A stretch of 64,000 bases of DNA from an uncultured Allomuricauda sp. GTDB taxonomy: Bacteria; Bacteroidota; Bacteroidia; Flavobacteriales; Flavobacteriaceae. The notes beneath the pieces are model-generated. The model did no database searches. It was not told where the DNA came from and saw nothing but the letters and a program-made list of their open reading frames with translations. Position 1 is the stretch's first letter. The number at the start of each line of letters is the position of its first letter. A program made the translations under genes and the position numbers. The stretch covers positions 1,178,001 through 1,242,000 of the forward strand of contig NZ_CANMUU010000002.1 in the NCBI RefSeq assembly GCF_947501165.1, read 5' to 3'. This document shows positions 34,924 to 43,946 of the stretch, one piece after another.

Positions 34924-35578
34924 AATTATAGACTCTTGGGAAAAAAACGCCAAAGAGTGGAGCAAAATCATCCAAAATCATGGTATTGCTTCTCGAAAAT
35001 TCACAAATAAGACAATTCTCAATGCCATAATGAATACAAAAGCCTTAAAAGTTGCTGATTTTGGCTGTGGAGAAGGTTGGTTGACACGGGAAATGAACAA
35101 AATGGGCATGGTAGCTTATGGGTTTGATGCTATCCAGGCATTACTTGAAGATGCCGAACAACATGGACCTGGAGAGTATCACCAACTTACCTTTGAAGAT
35201 ATTATTGCTGGAAAACCGATTCCACACAGCACTTTTGATTTGGGAGTTTTCAACTTCTGCATATATCTTAAAGATGGACTTTCCCAGCTGATTGAAAATA
35301 CCTTGGACGTCATCAACCCAAAAGGATTTATCCTTATTCAAACACTCCATCCTTTTTTCCTGATTCAAAATAAAATGGAGTACAAAGGGCAATGGATATC
35401 AGATTCATGGAAGGGACTCCCTGGAAATTTCATTGAAGGTCATTCTTGGTATGCTAGAACCCTCGAAGATTGGGTTTCTGTTTTGGCTTCTATTAAAGAA
35501 GTGGACTTTACCATCAAGGAAATAACCAATGATGAAGAACAACCCATTTCACTTATTATCCAAATTCAGAAGTTGTAA
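34913..35578 (+). CDS. Class I SAM-dependent methyltransferase
   Basis: A 221-residue soluble protein. Motif I is LKVADFGCGEGWLTREM (about residue 43 on), followed by an acidic turn at YGFDAIQALLEDAEQ, FDLGVFNFCIYL at motif IV and KGFILIQTLHPF. This is the methyltransferase 11/25 Rossmann fold; the acceptor cannot be predicted. It overlaps nagZ by 11 bases and its stop shares one base with the anmK ATG (TAATG), so it is fully embedded in the recycling operon, where a methyltransferase is not a known pathway member. Confidence 0.88.
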   Translation: METEIIDSWEKNAKEWSKIIQNHGIASRKFTNKTILNAIMNTKALKVADFGCGEGWLTREMNKMGMVAYGFDAIQALLEDAEQHGPGEYHQLTFEDIIAGKPIPHSTFDLGVFNFCIYLKDGLSQLIENTLDVINPKGFILIQTLHPFFLIQNKMEYKGQWISDSWKGLPGNFIEGHSWYARTLEDWVSVLASIKEVDFTIKEITNDEEQPISLIIQIQKL

Positions 35579-36657
35579 TGATGGAATACAAAGTATTGGG
35601 AATGATGTCAGGAACCTCGTTGGATGGTCTTGATATGGCGCTATGTCATTTTTCAAAGAAAAAAGAGAAATGGGATTTTTCCATTGAAAAAACCAAGGCA
35701 ATTTCTTATGATGCTACTTGGAAAGACCGCCTAAAACATGCCATTCATTTAAGCGATGAGAGGCATAACATTCTCGACCTAGAATATGGTATATGGTTGG
35801 GCGAACAAGTCAAACAGTTTATAGAAGAAGCTCAAATTGAAGTGGATTTCATTGCCAGCCACGGGCATACCTCCCACCATAGACCCGAAGAAGGATTCAC
35901 GTTTCAATTGGGCCATGGGCAGTTACTTGCGAATACATCGGGCTATAAGGTAATCTGTGACTTCAGAACCAAAGATGTGAAACTAGGTGGACAAGGAGCT
36001 CCGCTGGTTCCTATTGGTGACCATTTGCTCTTTGGTGAATATGATTTCTGCTTGAATTTGGGGGGAATCAGTAACGTTTCCTTTGTAGAGGATGGTAAAA
36101 GAAAAGCCTTGGATATAGGTATGGCGAACATGCCCTTAAATTTTCTTACCCAACGAATCAACATGGAGTATGATGAAAATGGACAATTGGCCCGTACCGG
36201 GAATCTGCTTCCCGAACTTAAAACCGCTCTGGACAACCTGGAATACTACAAGCTTCCCCATCCAAAATCCACAGGCTATGAATGGTTTCTCCAAGATGTA
36301 GTTCCACTTATTGAAGGCTTGGAAGCAAGTATACCGGATTTGCTCCATACCTTAATTCACCACAACTGTGAACAAATTGCTCTTGAGATTGATAAATTTC
36401 GTTCAAAGTCGAAAAACACAATGTTCGTAACTGGAGGAGGTGCTTTTAATTCCTTCTTTATCGATACCCTAAAGCAAAAACTTGGAGATTCCCTTACATT
36501 GAAGATTCCCAGCAAAACTTTGATTGCCTTTAAAGAAGCTTTGGTGTTTGCTTTAATGGGCGTTCTCCGAGAAGAAAACAAAACCAATGTTTTCGCATCG
36601 GTTACGGGTGCAAGCCAAGATAGTTCTAGTGGAAAAGTCTTTTTACCAGAACAATAA
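35578..36657 (+). CDS. anmK: Anhydro-N-acetylmuramic acid kinase
   Basis: A 359-residue cytoplasmic ASKHA-fold kinase that opens and phosphorylates 1,6-anhydroMurNAc to MurNAc-6-P, the substrate of MurQ. The diagnostic N-terminus MSGTSLDGLDMAL (from residue 9) is intact, as are SHGHTSHHRPEEGFTFQLG, LGGQGAPLVPIGDHLLF and the adenosine loop VTGGGAFNSFF near residue 285. It is the last gene of the operon; a short palindrome AAATAGTCTATTT sits between its stop and the converging exporter gene 5 bases away. Length is typical. Confidence 0.96.
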   Translation: MMEYKVLGMMSGTSLDGLDMALCHFSKKKEKWDFSIEKTKAISYDATWKDRLKHAIHLSDERHNILDLEYGIWLGEQVKQFIEEAQIEVDFIASHGHTSHHRPEEGFTFQLGHGQLLANTSGYKVICDFRTKDVKLGGQGAPLVPIGDHLLFGEYDFCLNLGGISNVSFVEDGKRKALDIGMANMPLNFLTQRINMEYDENGQLARTGNLLPELKTALDNLEYYKLPHPKSTGYEWFLQDVVPLIEGLEASIPDLLHTLIHHNCEQIALEIDKFRSKSKNTMFVTGGGAFNSFFIDTLKQKLGDSLTLKIPSKTLIAFKEALVFALMGVLREENKTNVFASVTGASQDSSSGKVFLPEQ

Positions 36658-36662
36658 ATAGT

Positions 36663-37874
36663 CTATTTAGCAGTGGCGAGTCTTCTCGACCTTTTCGCCA
36701 TCCGAAAAATAACAACTGAGATAAGTCCGCAAATGGCCAATCCCATAAAAAGGGGGAGCACCTTATCTTCAACATAACTTCCTATAAAAGTGGCGATGGG
36801 AATAGAAATCACGGTGGAAATGAACCCGTTGATAGCCGCCCCTATTCCAGCGATATGACCAATGGGTTGCATAGCTATTGAGCGAAAATTACCCCACATA
36901 AAGCCTAAACAAAAGAATTGAAGCGATAGAAAGACAATTAGTGCGATGACACTGGGATTTCCCGTCTGCCAAAAAAGTACGACAAACAAAATAGCCACCG
37001 CGCAAAAAGCAAGCAAAGCCATATAGGAAAGCTTCCACATACCATAACGTAATACCAAGGTACCATTTGAAAATGTAGAAACGCCTATGGAAATGGAAAG
37101 ACCCGCAAAAATGTAGGGAAAAGAATCCTTTAACCCGTACAAATCTTCAAAAATATGTTGGGAGGCACTCAGGTACACTAAAAAAGCACCGGTTATAAAG
37201 CCAGAGGCCATGGTGAAAGCAACGGTTTCTTTATAACGCATGAACTCTTTTAGTCCATCAATAAAAACATGCCTTGAAAATGGAACCTTGTATTCGGGTT
37301 TAAGCGTTTCCGGTTGACGTTTCCAAAACCAAAGTCCAACAGCCAATGTACATGCGAGTTGTACATAAAAAATGGCTTGCCAATTGGAGATATCCAAGAT
37401 AATTTTCCCTATGGATGGAGCAACCACAGGAACTAAAATAAAAAATGCAGTTACAAAAGACATGACCCTGGCCATGAGATCTCCACTATACGTATCCCGA
37501 ATTATGGAAATCGCAATGCTTCGCGCCACTGAAAGTCCAATCCCTTGAAGAATGCGGCCCACAATCATCCATTCCAGATTCGGAGCCCAAAGACATATAA
37601 AACTGGCAATGGCGAAAACAAGCATCCCCATATAAACCACAGGCTTTCTTCCATAGCAATCAGAAAGCGGTCCAAAAAACAACTGACCAACTCCCAATCC
37701 CAAAAAAATCATAGTTATCAGCTTCTGATTTTCCGTGGGGTCAAAACTGTTTATGGTTTCACCAATATTTGGAATTGCTGGCAATAAGGTGTCAATGGAT
37801 AGCGCTACAATAGACATAAGCGCCGCCATCAGTGCCATAAATTCGAAACTTGGTTTCTGGTTTTCTTTTTGCAT
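36663..37874 (-). CDS. Bcr/CflA-family MFS drug-efflux transporter
   Basis: A 403-residue inner-membrane protein with about 12 transmembrane segments. Diagnostic features are the opening MALMAALMSIVALSIDTLLP, the loop 2-3 motif GPLSDCYGRKPV, and ILQGIGLSVARSIAISIIRD in helix 4, which match Bcr/CflA bicyclomycin/chloramphenicol-type exporters. The native substrate is not known. It converges with anmK and is followed on the same strand by nothing; the carboxylase operon upstream (37962 onward) ends 87 bases before its start, so it may be read from that operon or from its own promoter. Confidence 0.9.
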   Translation of the reverse strand: MQKENQKPSFEFMALMAALMSIVALSIDTLLPAIPNIGETINSFDPTENQKLITMIFLGLGVGQLFFGPLSDCYGRKPVVYMGMLVFAIASFICLWAPNLEWMIVGRILQGIGLSVARSIAISIIRDTYSGDLMARVMSFVTAFFILVPVVAPSIGKIILDISNWQAIFYVQLACTLAVGLWFWKRQPETLKPEYKVPFSRHVFIDGLKEFMRYKETVAFTMASGFITGAFLVYLSASQHIFEDLYGLKDSFPYIFAGLSISIGVSTFSNGTLVLRYGMWKLSYMALLAFCAVAILFVVLFWQTGNPSVIALIVFLSLQFFCLGFMWGNFRSIAMQPIGHIAGIGAAINGFISTVISIPIATFIGSYVEDKVLPLFMGLAICGLISVVIFRMAKRSRRLATAK

Positions 37875-37961
37875 TGGGCAAAATTACTCAACCTTGAAAG
37901 ACCAAGTATCCTTTAGGGAAAGTATTTACCTTAAGTTAATAACAACCCAGTTCTTAAATCT

Positions 37962-39503
37962 TTACAACGGAATGTTCCCGTGTTTCTTTTTGGGTGTGTG
38001 CACCTCTTTTTTCTCCAACATGGCAAAGGCTTTGAGCAATTTTCTACGTGTATTTTCCGGTAGTATTACCTCATCAATAAAACCTCTTCTAGCCGCACGA
38101 TAGGGATTAGCAAACTTATCTGCATACTCGGCTTCTTTCTCTTTTAACTTAGCCTCAGGGTCATTCGCTGAAGCAATTTCTCTTCTAAAAATGATTTCAC
38201 TAGCACCTTTGGCACCCATTACCGCAATCTCCGCAGTAGGCCATGCAAAATTAAAGTCGGCGCCAATGTGTTTGGAGTTCATTACATCGTAAGCACCACC
38301 ATACGCTTTTCTGGTAATTACAGTGACTCGGGGAACTGTTGCTTCACTCAAAGCATACAACAGTTTTGCACCGTGCATGATTATCCCATTCCACTCTTGG
38401 TCTGTACCGGGAAGGAATCCAGGAACATCCACCAGGACCAATAAAGGTATGTTGAAAGCGTCGCAGAATCGGGTAAAACGAGCTGCTTTTTGGGAACTTT
38501 TCACGCCAAGAACACCTGCCAAGAACATGGGCTGGTTTGCTATGATTCCTATACTTCTGCCTCCCAAACGGGCAAAACCAACAATAATATTCTCAGCATA
38601 ATCTTTATGGATTTCATAAAACGAATCATAATCAATGATACCGTTTATGACATCATGCATATCGTAAGGCTTGTTAGGATTGTCCGGAACAATACGGGAA
38701 AGTTCTTCTCGCACCTCTTCCCCTAACTCATAGGGCTTGTGTTTGGGAATTTCCTTGTTGCTCTGAGGAAGGTAATCCAAAAGTTTCTTGATATCATCCA
38801 AACAAGCGGCGTCATTACTTGAAGTCTTATGCGCCACACCCGATTTTACAGCATGGGTGCTGGCACCTCCTAGCTCTTCCGAACTTACTTCTTCATTGGT
38901 CACGGTCTTTACCACATTTGGCCCAGTTACAAACATATAACTGGTTTCTTCTACCATGATGATAAAATCAGTCATCGCTGGAGAGTATACTGCACCACCC
39001 GCACAGGGTCCCATTACAGCTGAAATTTGAGGTATAACCCCAGAAGCTTGCACATTCCGATAAAAAATATCGGCATATCCTCCCAAAGACTTTACACCTT
39101 CTTGGATTCTAGCCCCGCCAGAGTCGTTTAATCCAATAACAGGAGCTCCCACTTTCATAGCCAAATCCATCACCTTGCAGATTTTCTCTGCATGGGTTTC
39201 AGATAAGGCTCCACCAAAAACGGTAAAATCTTGAGCATATACATACACCAATCTACCATTAACGGTTCCATACCCAGTAACCACCCCATCACCAAAATAG
39301 ATTTCTTTGTCCATACCAAAGTCGGTGGTTCTATGGGTCACTAGGATGCCCATCTCTTCAAAAGAACCTTCATCCAAAAGATATTGAATCCGTTCCCTTG
39401 CCGTTAGCTTTTTCTTGGCATGCTGTTTTTCTATTCGCTTTTCACCTCCTCCTAATTGGGCTTGGTCAATTCGTTCTTGTAGGGTCCGTAATTTGGAATC
39501 CAT
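37962..39503 (-). CDS. pccB: Acyl-CoA carboxylase carboxyltransferase subunit (propionyl-CoA carboxylase beta type)
   Basis: A 513-residue decarboxylating carboxyltransferase. It has the crotonase-fold repeats with oxyanion loops: [20 protein letters not shown] in the N-terminal half (acyl-CoA site, with [15 protein letters not shown]), and [19 protein letters not shown] plus [19 protein letters not shown] in the C-terminal half (carboxybiotin site). This is the PccB/MmdA architecture. Together with the BC and BCCP genes just upstream (6-base gaps) it forms a three-subunit carboxylase that most likely makes methylmalonyl-CoA from propionyl-CoA, matching the divergent mutAB genes. Acyl specificity is inferred from that context. 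Confidence 0.93.
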   Translation of the reverse strand: MDSKLRTLQERIDQAQLGGGEKRIEKQHAKKKLTARERIQYLLDEGSFEEMGILVTHRTTDFGMDKEIYFGDGVVTGYGTVNGRLVYVYAQDFTVFGGALSETHAEKICKVMDLAMKVGAPVIGLNDSGGARIQEGVKSLGGYADIFYRNVQASGVIPQISAVMGPCAGGAVYSPAMTDFIIMVEETSYMFVTGPNVVKTVTNEEVSSEELGGASTHAVKSGVAHKTSSNDAACLDDIKKLLDYLPQSNKEIPKHKPYELGEEVREELSRIVPDNPNKPYDMHDVINGIIDYDSFYEIHKDYAENIIVGFARLGGRSIGIIANQPMFLAGVLGVKSSQKAARFTRFCDAFNIPLLVLVDVPGFLPGTDQEWNGIIMHGAKLLYALSEATVPRVTVITRKAYGGAYDVMNSKHIGADFNFAWPTAEIAVMGAKGASEIIFRREIASANDPEAKLKEKEAEYADKFANPYRAARRGFIDEVILPENTRRKLLKAFAMLEKKEVHTPKKKHGNIPL

Positions 39504-39509
39504 AATATC

Positions 39510-40952
39510 TTAGTTTGATGGGAGTTGAACTGTTTTTTGGTCTTCGAAATATAATTTAAGAGCTACCATGGCCGCTATTTCGGCTTCGCTGGCAGACTTT
39601 TCCTTGATAGCTTCAGGAGAATAATAATTCTTCACAAAATGAGTATCAAAATTTCCTGAACGAAACGCTTCATGTTCAAAAACAAACGTACCAAAAGGAA
39701 GTGTAGTCTGAACCCCTTTTACCTTATAGTTTTCAATAGCATTTAAAATAAGTTCTATAGACTCCTCTCGGGTTTTACCATAGGTAATTAATTTGGATAG
39801 CATAGGGTCATAATAAATGGGCACATCCATGCCTTCCTCAAATCCATTGTCCACGCGCACTCCCTCTCCTTCCGGAAGCTGGTAGGTTTCCAACTGTCCT
39901 ACGCTGGGCAAAAAGTCATTGAGCGGGTCTTCCGCATATACGCGAAGTTCCATTGCGTGTCCCCGGATTGTTAAATCACTCTGCTTCATGGGTAGTTCTT
40001 CTCCCCTGGCCACCTTAATTTGAAGTTCCACCAAATCCACTCCCGTAATCATTTCCGTAACTGGATGCTCTACCTGTAAACGGGTGTTCATTTCCAAGAA
40101 GTAGAAGTTCATATCGGCATCCATCAAAAACTCTACGGTTCCCGCTCCAACATAATCACAGGCCTTTGCCACTTTGGTTGCTGCCTCACCCATTGCGTTA
40201 CGAAGTTCTGGTGTCAACAACGAGGATGGCGCCTCTTCAACCACCTTTTGATGCCTTCTTTGGATACTACATTCCCTTTCGAAAAAATGAAGGACGTTGC
40301 CGTGCGTATCTGCCATTACTTGAATCTCGATATGTCTGGGCGACGTCACATATTTTTCCAAAAACACGGAACCATCACCAAAAGCCGAAGTGGCTTCACT
40401 GATGGCACGTTCCATTTGTGACTCAAAATCAGCTTCATTATCAACGATACGCATACCCTTTCCCCCACCTCCTGCAGAAGCTTTAACCAAAATTGGATAC
40501 CCTATTTCAGATGCTATCTTTTTGGCTGCTTTGACATCTGTAATAGCTTCGTCAATACCAGGAACCATTGGGATGTTATAATCTTTTACCGCATCCTTTG
40601 CCTCCAACTTACTTCCCATAACCCGAATTGCCTTGGATTTGGGACCTATAAAAGTGAGTCCATTCCGTTCAACAGACTCTGCAAAATCTGCATTCTCGCT
40701 CAAAAAACCATATCCAGGATGGATACCGTCAACATTTAGTTTTTTGGCCACTTCGATAATCTTATCGCCTACCAAATACGATTGATTGGAAGGTGCTGGT
40801 CCTATACAAACCGCTTCATCCGCAAAGCGTACATGGGGGGCATTACGGTCCGCTTCAGAAAAAACAGCTACCGTATCAATTCCCATTTTTTTAGCGGTTT
40901 TCATAACTCTTATGGCTATTTCCCCGCGATTGGCTACCAATATTTTTTTCAT
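39510..40952 (-). CDS. accC: Biotin carboxylase subunit of acyl-CoA carboxylase
   Basis: A 480-residue ATP-grasp enzyme that carboxylates biotin. It starts MKKILVANRGEIAIRVMKTA. The ATP-binding glycine loop is KASAGGGGKGMRIV, followed by FLEKYVTSPRHIEIQVMAD, HFFERECSIQRRHQKVVEEAPS (Arg/His catalytic block, given as motif) and FYFLEMNTRLQVEHPVTE. It has the normal biotin-carboxylase length plus a short tail (SEAEIAAMVALKLYF) that may contact the carboxyltransferase subunit. It lies between the carrier and pccB genes with 6-base spacings, so the three are one operon. Confidence 0.94.
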   Translation of the reverse strand: MKKILVANRGEIAIRVMKTAKKMGIDTVAVFSEADRNAPHVRFADEAVCIGPAPSNQSYLVGDKIIEVAKKLNVDGIHPGYGFLSENADFAESVERNGLTFIGPKSKAIRVMGSKLEAKDAVKDYNIPMVPGIDEAITDVKAAKKIASEIGYPILVKASAGGGGKGMRIVDNEADFESQMERAISEATSAFGDGSVFLEKYVTSPRHIEIQVMADTHGNVLHFFERECSIQRRHQKVVEEAPSSLLTPELRNAMGEAATKVAKACDYVGAGTVEFLMDADMNFYFLEMNTRLQVEHPVTEMITGVDLVELQIKVARGEELPMKQSDLTIRGHAMELRVYAEDPLNDFLPSVGQLETYQLPEGEGVRVDNGFEEGMDVPIYYDPMLSKLITYGKTREESIELILNAIENYKVKGVQTTLPFGTFVFEHEAFRSGNFDTHFVKNYYSPEAIKEKSASEAEIAAMVALKLYFEDQKTVQLPSN

Positions 40953-40958
40953 GGAAGT

Positions 40959-41444
40959 TTATTCAAATGTTAACAAAACCTGTTTTTTATCCACGGCGTC
41001 TCCCTTACTCACAGAAATACTTTTAATTATACCATTTCTTGGGGAGGTAATACTGTTTTCCATTTTCATAGCTTCTAAAATCAATAAAGGGTCATTTTCA
41101 TTCACTTCTTGACCTTCTTTTACAGCAATATCCAAAATAAGCCCCGGCATGGGTGCCTCAATTGAAGCCACGTTGATTGCTCCATTGGAAGCAAATCCCA
41201 TTTTATCAATTAAATGAAGTAAAGGGGTCTTAACAGAAGTATGGTAATCAGTACCATTTACCTTGATGGCATATTTAAGGTCATTGAAATTGCTTTCCAC
41301 AATTTCAATATGAAAGGATTTCCCATCTTTCAATACATGAAAGCTGTTATCTCCAGTTTTTAGGATGTCCAATGCGTTTATTTGGTCTTGGGTGAGTTCA
41401 AATTCATGGTCTTCATTAACCATGATGGAATAGGATTCTTCCAT
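40959..41444 (-). CDS. Biotin carboxyl carrier subunit of acyl-CoA carboxylase
   Basis: A 161-residue protein. The C-terminal ~70 residues are a biotinyl domain: IEAPMPGLILDIAVKEGQEV, then LLILEAMKMENSITSP with the biotinylated Lys in AMKM, and GDAVDKKQVLLTFE. The N-terminal ~85 residues (HEFELTQDQINALDIL, YHTSVKTPLLHLIDKM) are a domain seen in separate carriers of propionyl-CoA carboxylase-type enzymes. It is the first of three operon genes. A 21-codon open frame lies 18 bases upstream on the same strand. Confidence 0.93.
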   Translation of the reverse strand: MEESYSIMVNEDHEFELTQDQINALDILKTGDNSFHVLKDGKSFHIEIVESNFNDLKYAIKVNGTDYHTSVKTPLLHLIDKMGFASNGAINVASIEAPMPGLILDIAVKEGQEVNENDPLLILEAMKMENSITSPRNGIIKSISVSKGDAVDKKQVLLTFE

Positions 41445-41462
41445 GGGATAGGTGGCCTTTTG

Positions 41463-41528
41463 TTATTTAGTTAAAGATACGGTTAAAGCAATAATCCAAC
41501 ACAAAGCTACGTGTAGAAACTTTTTCAT
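41463..41528 (-). CDS. Possible 21-residue leader or membrane peptide, doubtful
   Basis: MKKFLHVALCWIIALTVSL plus two residues: an ATG-started frame with a basic N-terminus and one hydrophobic helix, ending 18 bases before the carrier subunit gene. It could be a small membrane peptide, a leader peptide of the carboxylase operon, or chance. It is too short for statistical support; conservation of the encoded sequence in relatives would be needed. Confidence 0.2.
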   Translation of the reverse strand: MKKFLHVALCWIIALTVSLTK

Positions 41529-41613
41529 TTTATGATAGGTGTCATGTATTTCCAGGAAAACAAATACTAACTATGCAAAGTCTTTTGAATGGATGAAAAA
41601 TGTATCAATTGCT

Positions 41614-41621
41614 TACTTTTG
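41614..41621 (+). promoter_or_regulatory. -7 box of the udk-divIC-mutAB operon
   Basis: TACTTTTG, a perfect TAnnTTTG match, begins 25 bases before the ATG at 41639. It lies downstream of the alternative in-frame ATG at 41600, which is one reason to reject that longer start. Confidence 0.45.
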
Positions 41622-41638
41622 GTATTAAATTTTTGTCA

Positions 41639-42247
41639 ATGCTTATCATAGGAATTGCAGGAGGCACAGGCTGTGGAAAAACTACAGTCGTAAACCAGAT
41701 TGTGGAAGAACTCCCCAAAAATGAGGTTGGGGTTATTTCCCAAGACTCATACTATAACGACCTAGCCCACATGAGCAAGGAAGAAAGAGGGCAGGTAAAT
41801 TTTGACCACCCCAATTCCATTGATTTTGATTTATTGATTTCCCATCTGGAATTACTTAGGAAAGGGCAATCTATTGAAAAGCCCATCTATTCGTTTGTTG
41901 AGGAAACCCGTTTAGATGAGACCATAACAGTTCACCCAAGGAAAGTTATTATTGTTGAAGGGATTTTAGTATTAAGCAATCCCAAACTCCGTGATATGTT
42001 TGACATGAAAATTTATGTCCATGCCGATTCGGATGAACGCTTGATACGAAGATTGCAGCGGGACATAAAGGAGCGTGGACATGACTTGGAAAAAGTGCTT
42101 TTTAGATATCAGAACGCGGTAAAACCAATGCATGAACAGTTTATAGAGCCTTCTAAAGAATTTGCAGACCTCATTATACCCAATAACCATTACAATACGG
42201 TTGCAGTAGATATGGTACGTACCATAATTAACGACAAGTTGAACTAA
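41639..42247 (+). CDS. udk: Uridine kinase
   Basis: The start at 41639 gives a 202-residue protein, the usual length, beginning MLIIGIAGGTGCGKTTVV with the P-loop at residues 7-14. An in-frame ATG at 41600 would add 13 residues that contain a promoter box and do not match the family. SQDSYYNDL, NFDHPNSIDFDLL and RLIRRLQRDIKERGHDLEKV are standard Udk motifs for phosphorylating uridine/cytidine. The stop overlaps the divIC start by one base (TAATG). The order udk-divIC-mutA-mutB is common in flavobacteria. Confidence 0.95.
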   Translation: MLIIGIAGGTGCGKTTVVNQIVEELPKNEVGVISQDSYYNDLAHMSKEERGQVNFDHPNSIDFDLLISHLELLRKGQSIEKPIYSFVEETRLDETITVHPRKVIIVEGILVLSNPKLRDMFDMKIYVHADSDERLIRRLQRDIKERGHDLEKVLFRYQNAVKPMHEQFIEPSKEFADLIIPNNHYNTVAVDMVRTIINDKLN

Positions 42248-42576
42248 TGGGGCTGAAGGAACTGAAACAAAAAAAATGGTTCAAGCTCATGACCAATATG
42301 TACATACTGGTATTGACCATTTTTGTGATTTGGATGGCTTTTTTCGATACTAATTCCTTGCTTATTCATTTAGAGTTGAGAAAAGAAATTAAGAAACTGG
42401 AGAGGCAAAAAGAGTTTCTCGAAGGAGAAATTTCAAAAGACCAAAAAGTGTTGGAAAAGCTTTCTGACTCTAGTGAATTAGAAAAATTTGCTCGAGAAAA
42501 GTACTATATGAAGAAAGAAAACGAGGAAATTTTTTTGATAGAATATGAAGACAGCCTAAAGACCAAAAAACAATGA
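42247..42576 (+). CDS. Septum formation initiator family protein (FtsB/DivIC-like)
   Basis: A 109-residue bitopic membrane protein. A short basic N-terminus precedes one transmembrane helix (MYILVLTIFVIWMAFF), then a coiled coil (LELRKEIKKLERQKEFLEGEI) and the characteristic segment ELEKFAREKYYMKKENEEIF. FtsB/DivIC links the divisome proteins FtsL and FtsQ at the division septum. It overlaps udk by one base and mutA by 4 bases, so it is translated within this operon, though it has no metabolic link to methylmalonyl-CoA. Confidence 0.9.
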   Translation: MGLKELKQKKWFKLMTNMYILVLTIFVIWMAFFDTNSLLIHLELRKEIKKLERQKEFLEGEISKDQKVLEKLSDSSELEKFAREKYYMKKENEEIFLIEYEDSLKTKKQ

Positions 42577-43946
42577 GTGATTCCCATTTATTTGATGAAT
42601 TTCCAGAAGTTTCCTCGCAACAATGGAAACAAAAGATACAGTACGACCTGAAAGGAGCGGACTATAATGAAACCTTGGTATGGGATTCTCCAGAAGGCAT
42701 TGGTGTAAAACCCTTTTATCACTCGGAGGATTTGAACGGAGCCACAATTCCTTCCAAAGAATCGAACCAATGGTACATTGCCCAATCCATTTATGCTGGA
42801 AATGCCAACAAAGCCAACTTAAAAGCTAAGGAGGTCGTTAATAAAGGGGTAGAAAGTTTGATTTTTACTATTCCCAATGCAAAAATCAATCTGGTTGACT
42901 TACTCCAAGACATTGATTTGGAAAAAGTTCCGGTTCATTTCAATTTTCAATACATGGAATTGGAATCCTTTGAAAAACTAATTTCCCAAATAAAGGATAG
43001 TTCTGCTCGAATACATCTTCACGTTGACCCTATTGGCAATTTTGCCAGAACAGGAAATTGGCACCAATCAGAGAACGAAGACAAACGTAATCTTCATAAA
43101 CTGCTTGAACTTTCTTCATTTTCCAAAACCATTTTTCCAATTGGAATAGACATTTCGTTGTACCAAAACGCTGGGTCCAATATAATTCAGCAATTGGCCT
43201 ATGGTCTAGCACATGCCCACGAATACTTGAGCATTAGCCCTTCCATCTCGTTTATCCCTACTTTTAAAGTAGCTATAGGAGGCAATTATTTCTTTGAAAT
43301 CGCCAAAACAAAAGCATTAAGATGGTTATGGGCAACCTTGGCCACTGCGTATGGAATAAATGAAGACTGCCATATCGTGGCAATGCCATCAAAGCGAAAC
43401 AAAACACTATACGATTACAATGTAAACATGCTTCGTACTACTTCTGAATGTATGTCGGCCATTCTAGGTGGGGCGGATACCATTTGCAATCTACCCTATG
43501 ATGCATTGTATCACAAAGACAATGAATTTGCAGAGCGAATAGCCAGAAATCAATTGGTACTGCTTAAGGAAGAAAGCTATTTCGGTGAGGTTTCACATGC
43601 TGCCCAAGGTGCCTATTATATTGACTCTTTAACAAAGCAGTTGGCAGAGAAGGCGTTGGACCTGTTCAAACAGATTGAAGCTTCAGGTGGATTTTTGGAT
43701 GCATTAACCAAAGGAAAAATTCAACAAAAAATAAAGGAAAGTGCCGCAAAAGAGCAATTGCTTTTTGATGAAAACAAAACAACCCTAGTGGGGACCAACA
43801 AGTTTCAAAATCCCGATGATAAAATGAACCAAGATTTGGAACTCTACCCTTTCATGAAAAAGAGGTCTGAAAAAACGCAGATTATACCCATTACTGAAAA
43901 ACGGTTGGCTGAGGAATTGGAACAAAAAAGATTGGACAATGAGTAG
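42573..43946 (+). CDS. mutA: Methylmalonyl-CoA mutase small subunit
   Basis: A 457-residue subunit. Motifs include [13 protein letters not shown] near the N-terminus, [16 protein letters not shown] in the barrel, [26 protein letters not shown] and [17 protein letters not shown]. These match the non-catalytic small subunit of B12-dependent methylmalonyl-CoA mutase. It lacks the C-terminal cobalamin-binding domain that is present in larger homologues (about 620 residues), as is common in flavobacteria. Its last 8 bases overlap mutB. It pairs with MutB to interconvert methylmalonyl-CoA and succinyl-CoA. Confidence 0.93.
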   Translation: MSDSHLFDEFPEVSSQQWKQKIQYDLKGADYNETLVWDSPEGIGVKPFYHSEDLNGATIPSKESNQWYIAQSIYAGNANKANLKAKEVVNKGVESLIFTIPNAKINLVDLLQDIDLEKVPVHFNFQYMELESFEKLISQIKDSSARIHLHVDPIGNFARTGNWHQSENEDKRNLHKLLELSSFSKTIFPIGIDISLYQNAGSNIIQQLAYGLAHAHEYLSISPSISFIPTFKVAIGGNYFFEIAKTKALRWLWATLATAYGINEDCHIVAMPSKRNKTLYDYNVNMLRTTSECMSAILGGADTICNLPYDALYHKDNEFAERIARNQLVLLKEESYFGEVSHAAQGAYYIDSLTKQLAEKALDLFKQIEASGGFLDALTKGKIQQKIKESAAKEQLLFDENKTTLVGTNKFQNPDDKMNQDLELYPFMKKRSEKTQIIPITEKRLAEELEQKRLDNE

